From: Caldithrix sp.
Lineage (GTDB): Bacteria; KSB1; UBA2214; DYKH01
Reading direction: 5' to 3'
Assembly (NCBI GenBank): GCA_020722685.1
Contig: DYKH01000011.1
Span: forward strand, 18,625-69,074
Length of the DNA: 50,450 bases
Every line of letters begins with the position of its first letter. Position 1 is the stretch's first letter. This document shows, piece by piece, positions 18,901-26,980 of the stretch. The notes beneath the pieces were generated by a model. The model saw nothing but the letters and a program-made list of their open reading frames with translations, did not search any database and was not told where the DNA came from. The translations under genes and the position numbers were made by a program.

Positions 18901-19277
18901 GAGCGGTAAACCACCTTTTTGCCGTCGGCGGTCCAAGCCACCGTTTGAACTCTGGAGCCGTGATAGGTCAATCTTTTCGGTACTCCTCCGTCGATGGGAA
19001 TGAGATACGCATTATCCCCTCGGTCGTAGTCTCCGGTAAATGCAATCCACTTGCCCTCCGGCGAAATTTTGGCCGCAAATTCATTGCCGGGGTGTGAGGT
19101 CAGCCTGGTAGCAAGGCCGCCGGCGCTGGGTACAGACCATAGATCGCCTTCATAACTAAAAACGATGGTGTCGTTGTGAATGTCAGGGTAGCGCATAAAC
19201 CGCCCGGCAATCGCGGCAAAAAGTGCAGACTGGGATAACAAAACGAATACCAAGAGCAAACCGGCGCCTTTTTTCAC
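15996..19277 (-). CDS. Tricorn-like protease (S41 family, secreted)
   Basis: GTG at 19277 is chosen: AAGGAG lies upstream and it begins a signal peptide (KKGAGLLLVFVLLSQSALFA). The open frame extends to 19418 without such support. The roughly 1093-residue product has a six-bladed TolB-like propeller (about 25-330), a second propeller (about 340-620), a tricorn C1 domain, a PDZ domain with YLIAINGQEI near 840, and an S41 catalytic domain. Likely catalytic residues are Ser-His in CVSHTYIGGGD near 755 and the nucleophile Ser-Asp in GSDGEAF near 982. It probably degrades peptides in the periplasm. A signal peptide is common in bacterial homologues, unlike the cytosolic archaeal enzyme. Confidence 0.92.
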   Translation of the reverse strand: MKKGAGLLLVFVLLSQSALFAAIAGRFMRYPDIHNDTIVFSYEGDLWSVPSAGGLATRLTSHPGNEFAAKISPEGKWIAFTGDYDRGDNAYLIPIDGGVPKRLTYHGSRVQTVAWTADGKKVVYRSSHENTYRPITALYAVSTDATMPEKLPIPRAVLGSFSPDGKKLIYNPRGNEEYYWKRYKGGQYQDIWLYDFAGKTFTPLTDYVGKNSYPMWIGEWMYFVSDRGNNGIANLYRYYFDSKKIEQVTHYEDFDVQMPSTDGRQIVYLHSGYLYVLDTANNQSRKVEVSIPTDQWQLAKRTLNPKDYIHSMSISNDGKTVAFEARGDILLVPNDENLPTQNLTESSDTRERFPQISPDGKWLAFFSDKSGEYQLYLKNLQAEGEWIRLTNDLDRTVYHLEWSPDSKKILFGNKDFAIYYLEVENKKLVKIDSSNQLKNDEFYWEISDYGWSPDSKWVTYSFVQSNRNSKIFLYSLEQNRSYALTDEFYDCLNPSFDANGEYLYFLSYRNYDVRMDVFEDNHVIPNPVQVMVVQLKAGQKPPFEKVPKPDEEKKEDKAKTDVSKKEEPAFRIDLAGIQDRIFPLPVKAGNYFFLKAGKGKVTWAATENFAENEYEEIFTPGGADKWDLHIFDMKDQKDVTLESKISDWRLSANREHILIKKKGDYHVTKVEKAFSSKSLGDKLDLDKMVYQVKPREEWAQIFNDAWRWYRDFFYDPNMHGHDWRQMGKTYRSYLPELNSRNDLNWLLSQMVGELCVSHTYIGGGDNGPQKQPEKTVYTGLLGADLQADESGYYRFKTIYGPTEYNRDLKAPLARPDIDIKEGDYLIAINGQEIKYPENPYKHLQVTKGQKVKITIKSATAGAKTTEIEPIESEYTLRYNRWLADNIDHVLKASNGEVGYMHITGMGSGNVGQFDKFWRAFRYKKGLIIDVRGNGGGWTEYFLIDKLERKMIAYNCLKNMVPFRYPGSTSTGQYVVISNEYNGSDGEAFVEHFKARKLGTVVGVPSWGGLVGIVNAQKTVDNGTVWQSNNAFFGQAGKWLVENHGADPDILVENDPASAMAGHDRQLEKAIEVVLQQIKEHPFVFPEKPGYPVK

Positions 19278-19430
19278 TTCTTTCTCCTTTCCAAGGATAG
19301 CTGAATGGTGACTCTCCAAAGAACCGCAAAACGGCGTTAACTTTGATATGGCATATTTCAGTACTCCATTACTCCAAAACTCCGATCTTTTCCGATTCTG
19401 CATGAGGCTCGCACACAAACGGATTCCTGA

Positions 19431-20165
19431 TCACTTTTCCCGCTGCCTTCTCGCCTCAAAGAACACCAAAGCCGCGGCCACGGAAACGTTGAGGGAGCTG
19501 ATCTTGCCGTACAGGGGAATGCGTACCAGAAAATCGCACTTTTCCCGCACCAACCGGCGCATGCCCTTGCCTTCGCTTCCCAACACGATGCCGACCGGAC
19601 CTTTCAAATCGGCCTGCCGAAAAGGTCTCTCAGCGGAATCATCAGTGCCGATCAGCCAAAGGCCGGCCTCCTTTAATTCCTCCATGGTTCGAGCGAGATT
19701 GGTCACTTGCGCCACCGGCAGCAAAGCTGCCGCGCCGGCGGAGGCCTTCACCACCGCCGGCGTCAAACCAACTGCATTATCCTTAGGGATGACGATGCCA
19801 TGAATTCCCGCGCCTTCGCCGGAACGAAGGATGGCGCCCAGGTTGTGCGGATCTTGTATTCCATCGAGAAGACCAATCAGCGGTGGCTCGCGGCGCTGCT
19901 GTGAAACGGCGAGGATGTCTTTTATTTCTACAAACCTCGAAGTGTCAACTTGCGCCACAACCCCCTGATGATGCGGGTTGCCGACCATTTTGTCCAGAGC
20001 TTGCCGGTCGAACCTTTGCAGCGGCACGTTTTTCTGTTCGGCAAGCCGCATGATTTCCTGAACGGTGGGGCCCTTCAGGTCTCTGGCAAGAAAAATCTTC
20101 TTCGGCGGCAGGTCCGCCCTTAGCCACTCCAGGACAGAATTTCGGCCATAGATGTATTGGGACAT
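19431..20165 (-). CDS. rlmB: 23S rRNA 2'-O-methyltransferase, RlmB/TrmH family
   Basis: The chosen start is ATG at 20165 (MSQYIYGRNSVLEWL), giving 244 residues. The upstream TTG at 20204 would add 13 residues without homology-like character. The N-terminal substrate-binding domain (2-80) precedes a SPOUT knot domain with motif 1 DPHNLGAILRSGEGAG, motif 2 IVLGSEGKGM and motif 3 IPLYGKISSLNVSVAAAL. The family methylates the 2'-hydroxyl of a guanosine (G2251 in E. coli) in 23S rRNA using SAM. The Shine-Dalgarno is weak. The exact target nucleotide is inferred from family resemblance. Confidence 0.92.
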   Translation of the reverse strand: MSQYIYGRNSVLEWLRADLPPKKIFLARDLKGPTVQEIMRLAEQKNVPLQRFDRQALDKMVGNPHHQGVVAQVDTSRFVEIKDILAVSQQRREPPLIGLLDGIQDPHNLGAILRSGEGAGIHGIVIPKDNAVGLTPAVVKASAGAAALLPVAQVTNLARTMEELKEAGLWLIGTDDSAERPFRQADLKGPVGIVLGSEGKGMRRLVREKCDFLVRIPLYGKISSLNVSVAAALVFFEARRQREK

Positions 20166-20320
20166 GAAAAAGCTTTCGCTATGTTTGTTGCTTTTCGGCT
20201 CCAAAGCTTCTCAACTGCCAATAGACGCGAATTCACTCATTGGCGTTCATTCGCGGTTTGGATTTTGATTGTCGCAATAAGAGATGGGCATTCAAACGTT
20301 CACGCGGTCAGTCGGGCCAT

Positions 20321-21187
20321 TCATTCTTCATCTTCTTTTGACTCTTCTTTGATCGGATAAACTCCCTCAATAGCGGCTTGGATGACCGCCTTAGTTTCGG
20401 CGGGAAAATCACTGTCCCGCATCCAGCGCAAATAGTCCGGCTCGTTCTCGTGCATCCACTGCAGGCTGCGGCCTTTGTGTTTACCAAAATCAATGACTGC
20501 CTCGCCGTTACGCCATAAAAGCTTGCGATCCGATGTCACCCAACGGCCTTCCCCCGGAGAGCAGTATTCGTGCAGCTCTTTGATGTCTCGGGGCAAATCC
20601 GCATAGCGCGCCAATTGCGCGTTCAAAATTGCCACCGTAGCCCGCACGTCGGCCAAAGCATCGTGAGCCTCCAGATGATCTGCACGACAATAAAAGCGAT
20701 AGGCGGCGGACAAGTCGCGCGGCTCTTTCTTGTGAAAAATGACCTGGGCATCGACCAAGCGATGCTGCTTCGGATCCAAAGGCTGTTGATGGCGTTCCAT
20801 CTCTGCGGCTAAAAAGGGAAAGTCAAAACGGACCACATTAAAGCCGGCCAGATCGCAGCCAGCCAGAAACTCTTTGATCTTGAGAGCAAAGACTTCAAAG
20901 CCGGGTTTGTCGCGCACCATGGCATCAGTGATGCCGTGCACGCGCACCGCCTCCGGCGGAATGGGAATGCCCGGATTGACCAGCTCCATCCATTCTTCTT
21001 GGCTTTTGTCTAAATTGACACGCAGAAAAGCGAATTGGATGATGCGATCACTTTGCGCATCCAGACCGGTAGTCTCCAGATCGAAAAAGACCAGCGGCCG
21101 ACTCAAACTCAGAAGGCTCAACAGACCGGTTTCTTCATTTGTTTCTTCTTGATCGAACTGAAACGATCCCTGAGAATCTGATTTCAT
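20321..21187 (-). CDS. DnaQ-like 3'-5' exonuclease with extra C-terminal domain
   Basis: ATG at 21187 is preceded by AAGG; the open frame runs to 21208. In the 288-residue protein, residues 30-190 form a DEDDh exonuclease: DLETTGL (Asp36, Glu38), the FNVVRFDFPFL segment and HDALADV (His, Asp). The C-terminal third contains WRNGEAVIDFGKHKGRSLQWM, matching the small domain found in DUF3820-like proteins and often fused to such exonucleases. It is too short for a full polymerase III epsilon subunit with its tether and is more likely a repair or RNA-processing nuclease. It is transcribed in line with the MFS gene upstream and rlmB downstream. Confidence 0.88.
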   Translation of the reverse strand: MKSDSQGSFQFDQEETNEETGLLSLLSLSRPLVFFDLETTGLDAQSDRIIQFAFLRVNLDKSQEEWMELVNPGIPIPPEAVRVHGITDAMVRDKPGFEVFALKIKEFLAGCDLAGFNVVRFDFPFLAAEMERHQQPLDPKQHRLVDAQVIFHKKEPRDLSAAYRFYCRADHLEAHDALADVRATVAILNAQLARYADLPRDIKELHEYCSPGEGRWVTSDRKLLWRNGEAVIDFGKHKGRSLQWMHENEPDYLRWMRDSDFPAETKAVIQAAIEGVYPIKEESKEDEE

Positions 21188-21316
21188 TTTGCGCCTTTTC
21201 ACGGTCAAACCTTTTTATTCAAACAAACCGCTCCAGAACTCTCGTAATTCCCCTTTGCCGCTCCCGGCTGCTTTGTCAATTTGATTTGCCTGGCCGCACG
21301 GTCTCGAACGTGAGCC

Positions 21317-22744
21317 TTAGGCCATTTCGACCTTCGCAACAGCGGCCGATCCTTGTCGCCGCAAGCTCTTCATCACCCAATTTTTCGCCAATAGTAATCC
21401 AATCGGGCTGGTCATAGCAATAGCGCCATAGATAAGCCACATGATCTCTGTTCGGAAGGGCCCGCCCTCGGGACAATAGGTCTCCATAATAGTACCCGAA
21501 TAAAAGCCGGTGGTCATTTTAGCAATGAACCAGGGCACCTGAGCCAAACCGATGTACGCTCCCGTCTTTCCCGGCGGGGCGATCTCGGCGGCGTATTCCA
21601 AAAAGCGCGGCTGCCACAAAGCTTCGCCGATGGAAAAGATAATCATGTAGGCAAGCAGTAGCCAAAAGTTGGGGCCGGTGGCCAGCATGAAGGTCGGCAG
21701 GGCGGAGACCATGCTGCCGATGATCATCATGGTGTAGACGTTCACTCGCCGTGTCAGCGCGGTGATGATGGGGACGCCGAGGACGATGATCAGGGGATTG
21801 GAGATGTTGACGATCCACTCCATTTTATCGGCGACCGCTTGGGAAAAAGCTCGGGTAACGTACTGCGGCATGGTCAGCCATTGATGGGCAAAGAGGGTGT
21901 TGACCGGCAGCATAATAAAGATGAAAAACATAAAGCGGGCATCGGAAAACGGGCTTTCATAAAACCTTTCTTTCAACGTCCGCTTGGGGCGGCCTCCTTC
22001 GGATGGAGGGGCGCCGGCGGCCTCAGTGCGCACGCGCTGCGACAGGGCTTTTGGGGTCAACACCAGTCGCAGAATAACCAGGTTTAGTCCAGTAACGGCA
22101 ATGAGCAGCCAAAACACTCCGATCACGCCATAGCCTTTGAAGTGAATGGAGCCAACATTCAGTCCGGCGCGAATGGGAGAAGATAGCAAGCCGATGATGA
22201 CGATCCCCAAGTTCATCATGGCGTAGAGCAACCCATATCCCATGGAAGAGGTTTTCTCGTCGGAAAACTGCTTGATGCCGGCATACAGAGAAGGCTGCAA
22301 AAAGCCATTCCCGGAGGCGGTGATCAGCAGGCCGAGACAGACGACGATCACGGCTGAGGTACCGGTAAATAAGGTGTCGGAAAATGGCAGCAACAGCCTG
22401 CCGATGAGGGAGAGCAACAGGGCGATGGTTAGCGCCTTGAGCAGACCAAATTGATCAGCTTTGGGGCCGAACAAAAGCATAAAGGCCGTGACCAGGCCAG
22501 TGAAAATCGAGACGATCAGATGAGCAAAATGATCCGCGAGACCGATTTGCTCATGGATGAAAATCGTCAGCAAAGTCAGGATGCCGAAATAGGCCATGCC
22601 GTCCAGCATGTAGACATAGTTCATAATCCAGTAGCCGCGCGGTGCGCTCCGCAGGTCGCGGACCGTTTGCGCCAGCTCTTTGATCGGATTGGGAATCCGC
22701 TTGGTATCGGATTTTGGCGGTTCGTCTGCCGTTGTGTTGCTCAA
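21317..22744 (-). CDS. MFS transporter
   Basis: TTG at 22744 is taken as start because GTAGGAG lies seven bases upstream and no ATG precedes the first helix. The 475-residue protein has about twelve hydrophobic helices, with a cytoplasmic N-terminus of about 37 residues and a longer central loop around residues 235-260. ASGNGFLQPSLYAGIKQF and MGYGLLYAMMNLG resemble the helix 4-5 region of proton-dependent oligopeptide-type members. It is an inner-membrane secondary transporter; the substrate could be peptides or another small solute. Neighbouring genes do not settle this. Confidence 0.85.
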   Translation of the reverse strand: MSNTTADEPPKSDTKRIPNPIKELAQTVRDLRSAPRGYWIMNYVYMLDGMAYFGILTLLTIFIHEQIGLADHFAHLIVSIFTGLVTAFMLLFGPKADQFGLLKALTIALLLSLIGRLLLPFSDTLFTGTSAVIVVCLGLLITASGNGFLQPSLYAGIKQFSDEKTSSMGYGLLYAMMNLGIVIIGLLSSPIRAGLNVGSIHFKGYGVIGVFWLLIAVTGLNLVILRLVLTPKALSQRVRTEAAGAPPSEGGRPKRTLKERFYESPFSDARFMFFIFIMLPVNTLFAHQWLTMPQYVTRAFSQAVADKMEWIVNISNPLIIVLGVPIITALTRRVNVYTMMIIGSMVSALPTFMLATGPNFWLLLAYMIIFSIGEALWQPRFLEYAAEIAPPGKTGAYIGLAQVPWFIAKMTTGFYSGTIMETYCPEGGPFRTEIMWLIYGAIAMTSPIGLLLAKNWVMKSLRRQGSAAVAKVEMA

Positions 22745-22833
22745 ATTTTTCTCCTACCATCTCTGCGAAAGAATATATTCACAAAATGAAGCTTGGACAT
22801 TTCTTCAATTACGTTTAACTGTCTCGTGAAAAG

Positions 22834-23217
22834 CTATTTGAGCAATCCTTTATTCCACAATGATACTACAACGTTCATTTGATGGTTGTGGGCTTTTAAC
22901 TCTCCTCTCAAGACTCGATTCCAAAGTGCAATGGGGGCATTTGCGAGTAACGGATTCTGCTTGAGCATAGCCACAGCATCAAGGCCATATTGCTTATTCT
23001 TCCTAGACCGTGTATACGTCCCGCTTGGTATCCCTTTAACTAGACCTGCTTGGCACAGTCCGAGAAACGTATCTTTTGGACATCCCTTCTTTTGGCTTGA
23101 TGTTCCTCGACCAAATATTGTCGCAGTGGCTTCAGACCAAGCGTCTTCAAGTGAAGCCGCTTGTCCATTTGTATAAAATTCTACTGCCTTGAGGGCAGCA
23201 TTACCGTAGTCATTCAT
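22834..23217 (-). CDS. Small DUF6979-like protein
   Basis: The 127-residue product has no signal or membrane segment. SSQKKGCPKDTFLGLCQAGLVKGIPSG followed by YTRSRKNKQYGLDAV looks like a family I recall as DUF6979, of unknown function; I hold this loosely. The gene is compact and probably helical. It lies with the DUF4268 gene in a stretch of different appearance (more A+T by eye) between housekeeping-type genes. No clear Shine-Dalgarno was seen at the ATG at 23217. Confidence 0.65.
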   Translation of the reverse strand: MNDYGNAALKAVEFYTNGQAASLEDAWSEATATIFGRGTSSQKKGCPKDTFLGLCQAGLVKGIPSGTYTRSRKNKQYGLDAVAMLKQNPLLANAPIALWNRVLRGELKAHNHQMNVVVSLWNKGLLK

Positions 23218-23375
23218 GCCATTGTCCTCGCTTCAGATAGTTTCGGTACGTTCATGTGGCGTTGATCGTGCTCAATTAAATACTAAGTGGCACCAGGCCC
23301 CGAACTTAGATAGCGTCGACGCGACTGTCACCGCCCGTTTGCTCAAGGGATTGGTTATAAGGGAAACATTGATTT

Positions 23376-24305
23376 CTACGTAAGGTTTTTGATGTGAGGT
23401 CGTAGGGCCTTCTCCAGCCTCACTAATCTATTCACCATGTCGTGATGAATCTCAGACCACCTCCCTTCATCGTCGAGGCCGCCGAAAGGGCACTGCGATT
23501 TTATGTACTGTTGTTTCCTGCTCTCCTTGAAATCCCAAATGAGTGGTTCGGCAAAGTCCTTTTCGATGCTTTCCTTAAAACTAATAAGGGTCTCAAAACG
23601 CTTTTTGTTCACATCACCGCTTGGGGAACAGAAGAAAAACTCAACACGTGTTGATTTCTTCATAGCTACAAATGTCCACATGATCCCAGACTTTCCTGCC
23701 CCAGAGTTGACCCAATTCTGATAGCCAACAGGAGATATGCCGTTGAAAAGCGTCGTTTTTTGACTGCAAAGCGCCAAAAGTCTGTTGAAGAATTCGTACC
23801 TTCTTTCATCTCGTTCAGCGAACTCCTTCTTGACCTCTCCTCCTGCAGTCCTTTCCTCAGAAGGGCCCGCCACGATGGTAAAGAGTGGTGCGGGTTCAGA
23901 TAGACCGATCTTGATAGCCTGAATTTTGAGTAAATAGAACTCCGTATCCCGCGGCACAACTTCATTCAGAAAGTCAACTGCCGCGACATGCTCCGGGCGA
24001 GGATCCGTGGATATCCATATTGCGACTTTTGCCCCCAGATTTGACAGGTAGGTAAGCACTTTCCCTAAGTGATCGTGGTCCGTCTTTTCTAGTTGATTCT
24101 CTATAATCACAGCTCTACCGCTGGCGTCTTCTGCCATGATATCAACATTAAATGGCCCGACCGATTTCTCCTTCTCAATCGGCGACAGAGATAAACCAAC
24201 TTGTTCATTCAGTACATCACAATTATCAAAAAGCCATTTTGTGAAATGGAGAGCTTCGTGCTTCCACATCTCTCTTGGATCAACGAATTGGAGCTTTCCA
24301 ACCAT
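23376..24305 (-). CDS. DUF4268 protein with PD-(D/E)XK nuclease-like N-terminus
   Basis: ATG at 24305 follows AAGGAGGAG. The 309-residue protein starts with a nuclease-fold-like region: NVDIMAED (Asp55), then a strand VIIENQLEKTDHDHLGK with Glu69 and Gln71, a D-E-x-Q variant of the PD-(D/E)XK site. The C-terminal half (about 160-305) matches DUF4268 in style (ISPVGYQNWVNSGAGKSGI). Such proteins are often found in accessory and defence-associated loci. Whether it cuts DNA, acts alone, or is a remnant partner of a restriction system cannot be told; no methyltransferase lies nearby. It is the second gene of a two-gene islet. Confidence 0.75.
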   Translation of the reverse strand: MVGKLQFVDPREMWKHEALHFTKWLFDNCDVLNEQVGLSLSPIEKEKSVGPFNVDIMAEDASGRAVIIENQLEKTDHDHLGKVLTYLSNLGAKVAIWISTDPRPEHVAAVDFLNEVVPRDTEFYLLKIQAIKIGLSEPAPLFTIVAGPSEERTAGGEVKKEFAERDERRYEFFNRLLALCSQKTTLFNGISPVGYQNWVNSGAGKSGIMWTFVAMKKSTRVEFFFCSPSGDVNKKRFETLISFKESIEKDFAEPLIWDFKESRKQQYIKSQCPFGGLDDEGRWSEIHHDMVNRLVRLEKALRPHIKNLT

Positions 24306-24426
24306 TCAATACTCCTCCTTCATGATGGCACATGAATTTGTAATGGCTTTCTAGACTATTGCTTTTCGCGTTTTCCAGAGTCTTAGCGATTTTGTGACCG
24401 AATAATTCAAGACTCTTCTCCCGCAT

Positions 24427-25713
24427 TTATCGATCCGTTTCAGCCACCAGATCCTCATAGTGTTTTGGGATTGAAAACATCCCTCCGCTGTGCTCATAAA
24501 AGCTCGCATCCAGCTCGAAAAGTCCTCTTTGCTGGACAGTCCAGCCCGCCTCGGCAAAGGGATGGTAACTGCGCATCCTCTCCCAATTTTGGTAATTCTG
24601 CTGGCCATTGTTTTCCAGCAAACCGATCTCCAGGCCGGGCATCGGCCGCAACCGCGCGGCGACGTTCTTATTCCAATCGACCAGAATTGGGTTGACCGTC
24701 AGATCGGCGCAGAAACAGGGAACATCCTGCTCATGGGCTACCTCGGCGATTTTCAATGTCATGCTCAAGGTTTTGGCGATGGGCTTGAGAGCAATAGCTC
24801 CGTAGCCCATCTGTAACCGCTCACGGGCGCTCGCGTCCGTATGGGCGCTTTCATCCGCGACCAGGCGGATGCTGAGATCGCCGACGTCGGCTTTATACGC
24901 TTCGGGAAAAGGCTCTTCAACAAAGAGGATTTGCTCGAAAGCGCCAATCTTTTGCACGTGATCCAAGAACCGGAGCAGGAATTTTTTATCAGGATAGCGG
25001 CCATTGGCATCAAGGTAATACGAAATCTTACCGTTCTGTGCAAAAGCTGTCTCCGTACGGCCGACAGCCTGATGGATCGCAGTGATTCGCTGCTTATCCC
25101 ATTCGAGCATCTGTCGGGTATCTCCGGGACTGCCGATTTTGATCTTGAGAAAAAAGCAGCCGTCGGCCACAAGCTGCTTGATTTCCTCGATGGTCATTGC
25201 GTAGGAAACGAGCGGAATGGAAGCCAGCCTCTTATGCCGGTAGGACAAGGCGGGACGATATTCTTCAGGTATCAGGTCGTCAAACCGTGTGAGGCCTCTT
25301 TCCTGCGCGTAGAGAAGCCATGCGGCGTTATCCAGCGCCACCAGCGCATTGAGAGCAAACGTCTCGCGCAGCTTAGGATTGTTGGTTATCTTTTTCCCAT
25401 AGGCCAAAACCTCCGGCCAAATCTCCTCCAACGTGTGCAACGGTGAAGCGAAGGATTGTCCCTTCGCCAAGGTCAGCCCGTGTTCCAGCATGGCATACAT
25501 GAGACCATTGCCGCCCGGTTCCGAGTGAGCAGCAAACACCGTCGGATCGGACCACAGGACGCTTTGCGAGCCAAGGCCGATGCCGCGTTGACCGGCATCG
25601 TTTTCCAGCAAGGCGACGGTTTGCCAAATCTCACGCATGTAACCGCCCTTGAAACCGAACGAGCGAATGAGCGGCTCGCGCTCAAAGTTTGAGTTTATCT
25701 TTGCGATTTTCAC
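24427..25713 (-). CDS. Enolase-superfamily enzyme (mandelate racemase-like)
   Basis: The 428-residue enzyme has the complete metal and acid/base set of the superfamily: KIK (Lys190, Lys192), Asp235 in YLDANG, Glu266/Glu267 in FVEEPF, Asp287-Glu288 in VADES and Lys310 in IALKP. These enzymes abstract a proton alpha to a carboxylate, giving dehydration or racemisation of sugar acids. The substrate cannot be fixed. It lies directly downstream of the sugar isomerase-like gene on the same strand, which supports a role in sugar-acid catabolism. The start at 25713 is ATG with weak ribosome-site signal. Confidence 0.88.
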   Translation of the reverse strand: MKIAKINSNFEREPLIRSFGFKGGYMREIWQTVALLENDAGQRGIGLGSQSVLWSDPTVFAAHSEPGGNGLMYAMLEHGLTLAKGQSFASPLHTLEEIWPEVLAYGKKITNNPKLRETFALNALVALDNAAWLLYAQERGLTRFDDLIPEEYRPALSYRHKRLASIPLVSYAMTIEEIKQLVADGCFFLKIKIGSPGDTRQMLEWDKQRITAIHQAVGRTETAFAQNGKISYYLDANGRYPDKKFLLRFLDHVQKIGAFEQILFVEEPFPEAYKADVGDLSIRLVADESAHTDASARERLQMGYGAIALKPIAKTLSMTLKIAEVAHEQDVPCFCADLTVNPILVDWNKNVAARLRPMPGLEIGLLENNGQQNYQNWERMRSYHPFAEAGWTVQQRGLFELDASFYEHSGGMFSIPKHYEDLVAETDR

Positions 25714-25725
25714 TTATGGTTACAG

Positions 25726-25858
25726 TTTCTCATAGAACCCGGATGACGCGGACTGCACGATTTGTCACGGATAGCATCTTGTTTCCAAGAACAAATAGCA
25801 TTTTGTTCTATCCGTGCGAAGAGAATCCGTGTCATCTATGTCATCCGCGTTCCATCAT
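25726..25858. repeat. Imperfect intergenic inverted repeat of GGATGAC / CACGGAT type
   Basis: The left part reads GAACCCGGATGACGCGGAC and CACGGATAG. The right part contains the complements TATCCGTG, ATCCGTGTCATC and GTCATCCGCGTTCC. A perfect inner arm pair, AGAACAAA (25788-25795) and TTTGTTCT (25802-25809), sits in the centre. It fills the gap between two co-oriented genes and resembles dispersed intergenic repeats seen in many bacterial genomes. Confidence 0.6.
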
Positions 25859-26794
25859 TCAAAGTCCGGCTTCTTTCAGCCAGCTTTTGAGAGTCCGGCA
25901 ATCTCTCTTCATATTGGCAAGAAGGTTTTTGTGCTTTTCCTGTTCCGTGTCGCCCGGCTGTTCCCATTCAAAATGCTGAATGATTGGGCCTTGGTAATCA
26001 GCCTTTTTCAGCATGGGGAAAAAACTTTTGCTGATCATCCCTTCGCCCAAATTCCCCCATTGCGCCCGCCACTGGCCGGCCTCGTTCTTGGCCCATTTAT
26101 AGTCCTTGACGATGACGCTCTTGAAATACTGCTGCATCAATCGCACTTGGATCGACCAGCCATAGCCGCCTTCTATGGTAGCGTGGCCGATGTCAAAGGC
26201 AATGCCGATGTAGCGGGTGTCCAGATCTTTGATCAGCTCATAAATGTCCCACACCGGCGCGCCGATATCCACACCGGAGTGGTTTTGATAGGCCGCCACC
26301 AAGCCCAATTCCTTGTTTAGTGCAACCAAGTCCCGCAGTTGCGCCTTGGCTTCCTTGAGCCGGTCGGGAACGGAGAGTTTTTCCGTGTACTTCCAGCCGC
26401 CGATGCGATAGGTTTTAATGCCCAGCTTGGCCGCCGTGCGCAACATCTTCTCGGCGCGCGGCTCGGAGACACTTTGGATGGCGGTGGTCATTAACAGCAT
26501 TTCGAGATTTCTCTTTCTGAGCGCTTCGACCATTTTGGGCAAATCGTCTTCCACGCGCTCCGGCAGCACGTGACCGCCGGGCCGCACCGGACACTCGATG
26601 CCGTCCCAGCCGATTTCGGCTACCGCGTCGGCGGTGTCTTCATACTTCAGCCATTGCAGATGCTTGGAGAATACGCCCAGCTTCAATACGGTTTTGTCTT
26701 GGCTGTTGAGCCGGGACGCACCCAACACCAAAGCCGAGCCGGCGGCCAATGAATGGGTCAAAAAATCTCGTCTGGTGAAATTTTTATCAGTCAA
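25859..26794 (-). CDS. Tat-exported sugar phosphate isomerase/epimerase-like protein
   Basis: TTG at 26794 with CAGGAG upstream gives 311 residues starting with a twin-arginine signal, FTRRDFLTHSLAAGSALVLG. The frame is open further upstream to 26947, but that part is low-complexity and unsupported. The rest is a xylose-isomerase-like TIM barrel (AP endonuclease 2 family) with GWDGIECPVRPGGHV, YQNHSG, FDIGHATIEGG and IQHFEWEQ, where His, Glu and Asp side chains would bind a metal. Export of such a folded metalloenzyme fits Tat. It probably acts on sugars or cyclitols in the periplasm and is next to the enolase-type enzyme. Confidence 0.85.
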   Translation of the reverse strand: MTDKNFTRRDFLTHSLAAGSALVLGASRLNSQDKTVLKLGVFSKHLQWLKYEDTADAVAEIGWDGIECPVRPGGHVLPERVEDDLPKMVEALRKRNLEMLLMTTAIQSVSEPRAEKMLRTAAKLGIKTYRIGGWKYTEKLSVPDRLKEAKAQLRDLVALNKELGLVAAYQNHSGVDIGAPVWDIYELIKDLDTRYIGIAFDIGHATIEGGYGWSIQVRLMQQYFKSVIVKDYKWAKNEAGQWRAQWGNLGEGMISKSFFPMLKKADYQGPIIQHFEWEQPGDTEQEKHKNLLANMKRDCRTLKSWLKEAGL

Positions 26795-26980
26795 TTTCTT
26801 GATCTCCTGATTTAAACCGCTTTTGGGTGTGAGCAAGGTAGATGGCAAACACCTATGCGTGGTAGCAAAGACAGAGAAACAACAAAAAAAACGGTAAACA
26901 AGTTGATGACCCCTGAGGCATTGGAAATTTTGCCGAGCTTTGTCCAAGCCGAAAATGCGAATATAACGTTTGGCCGGTCC

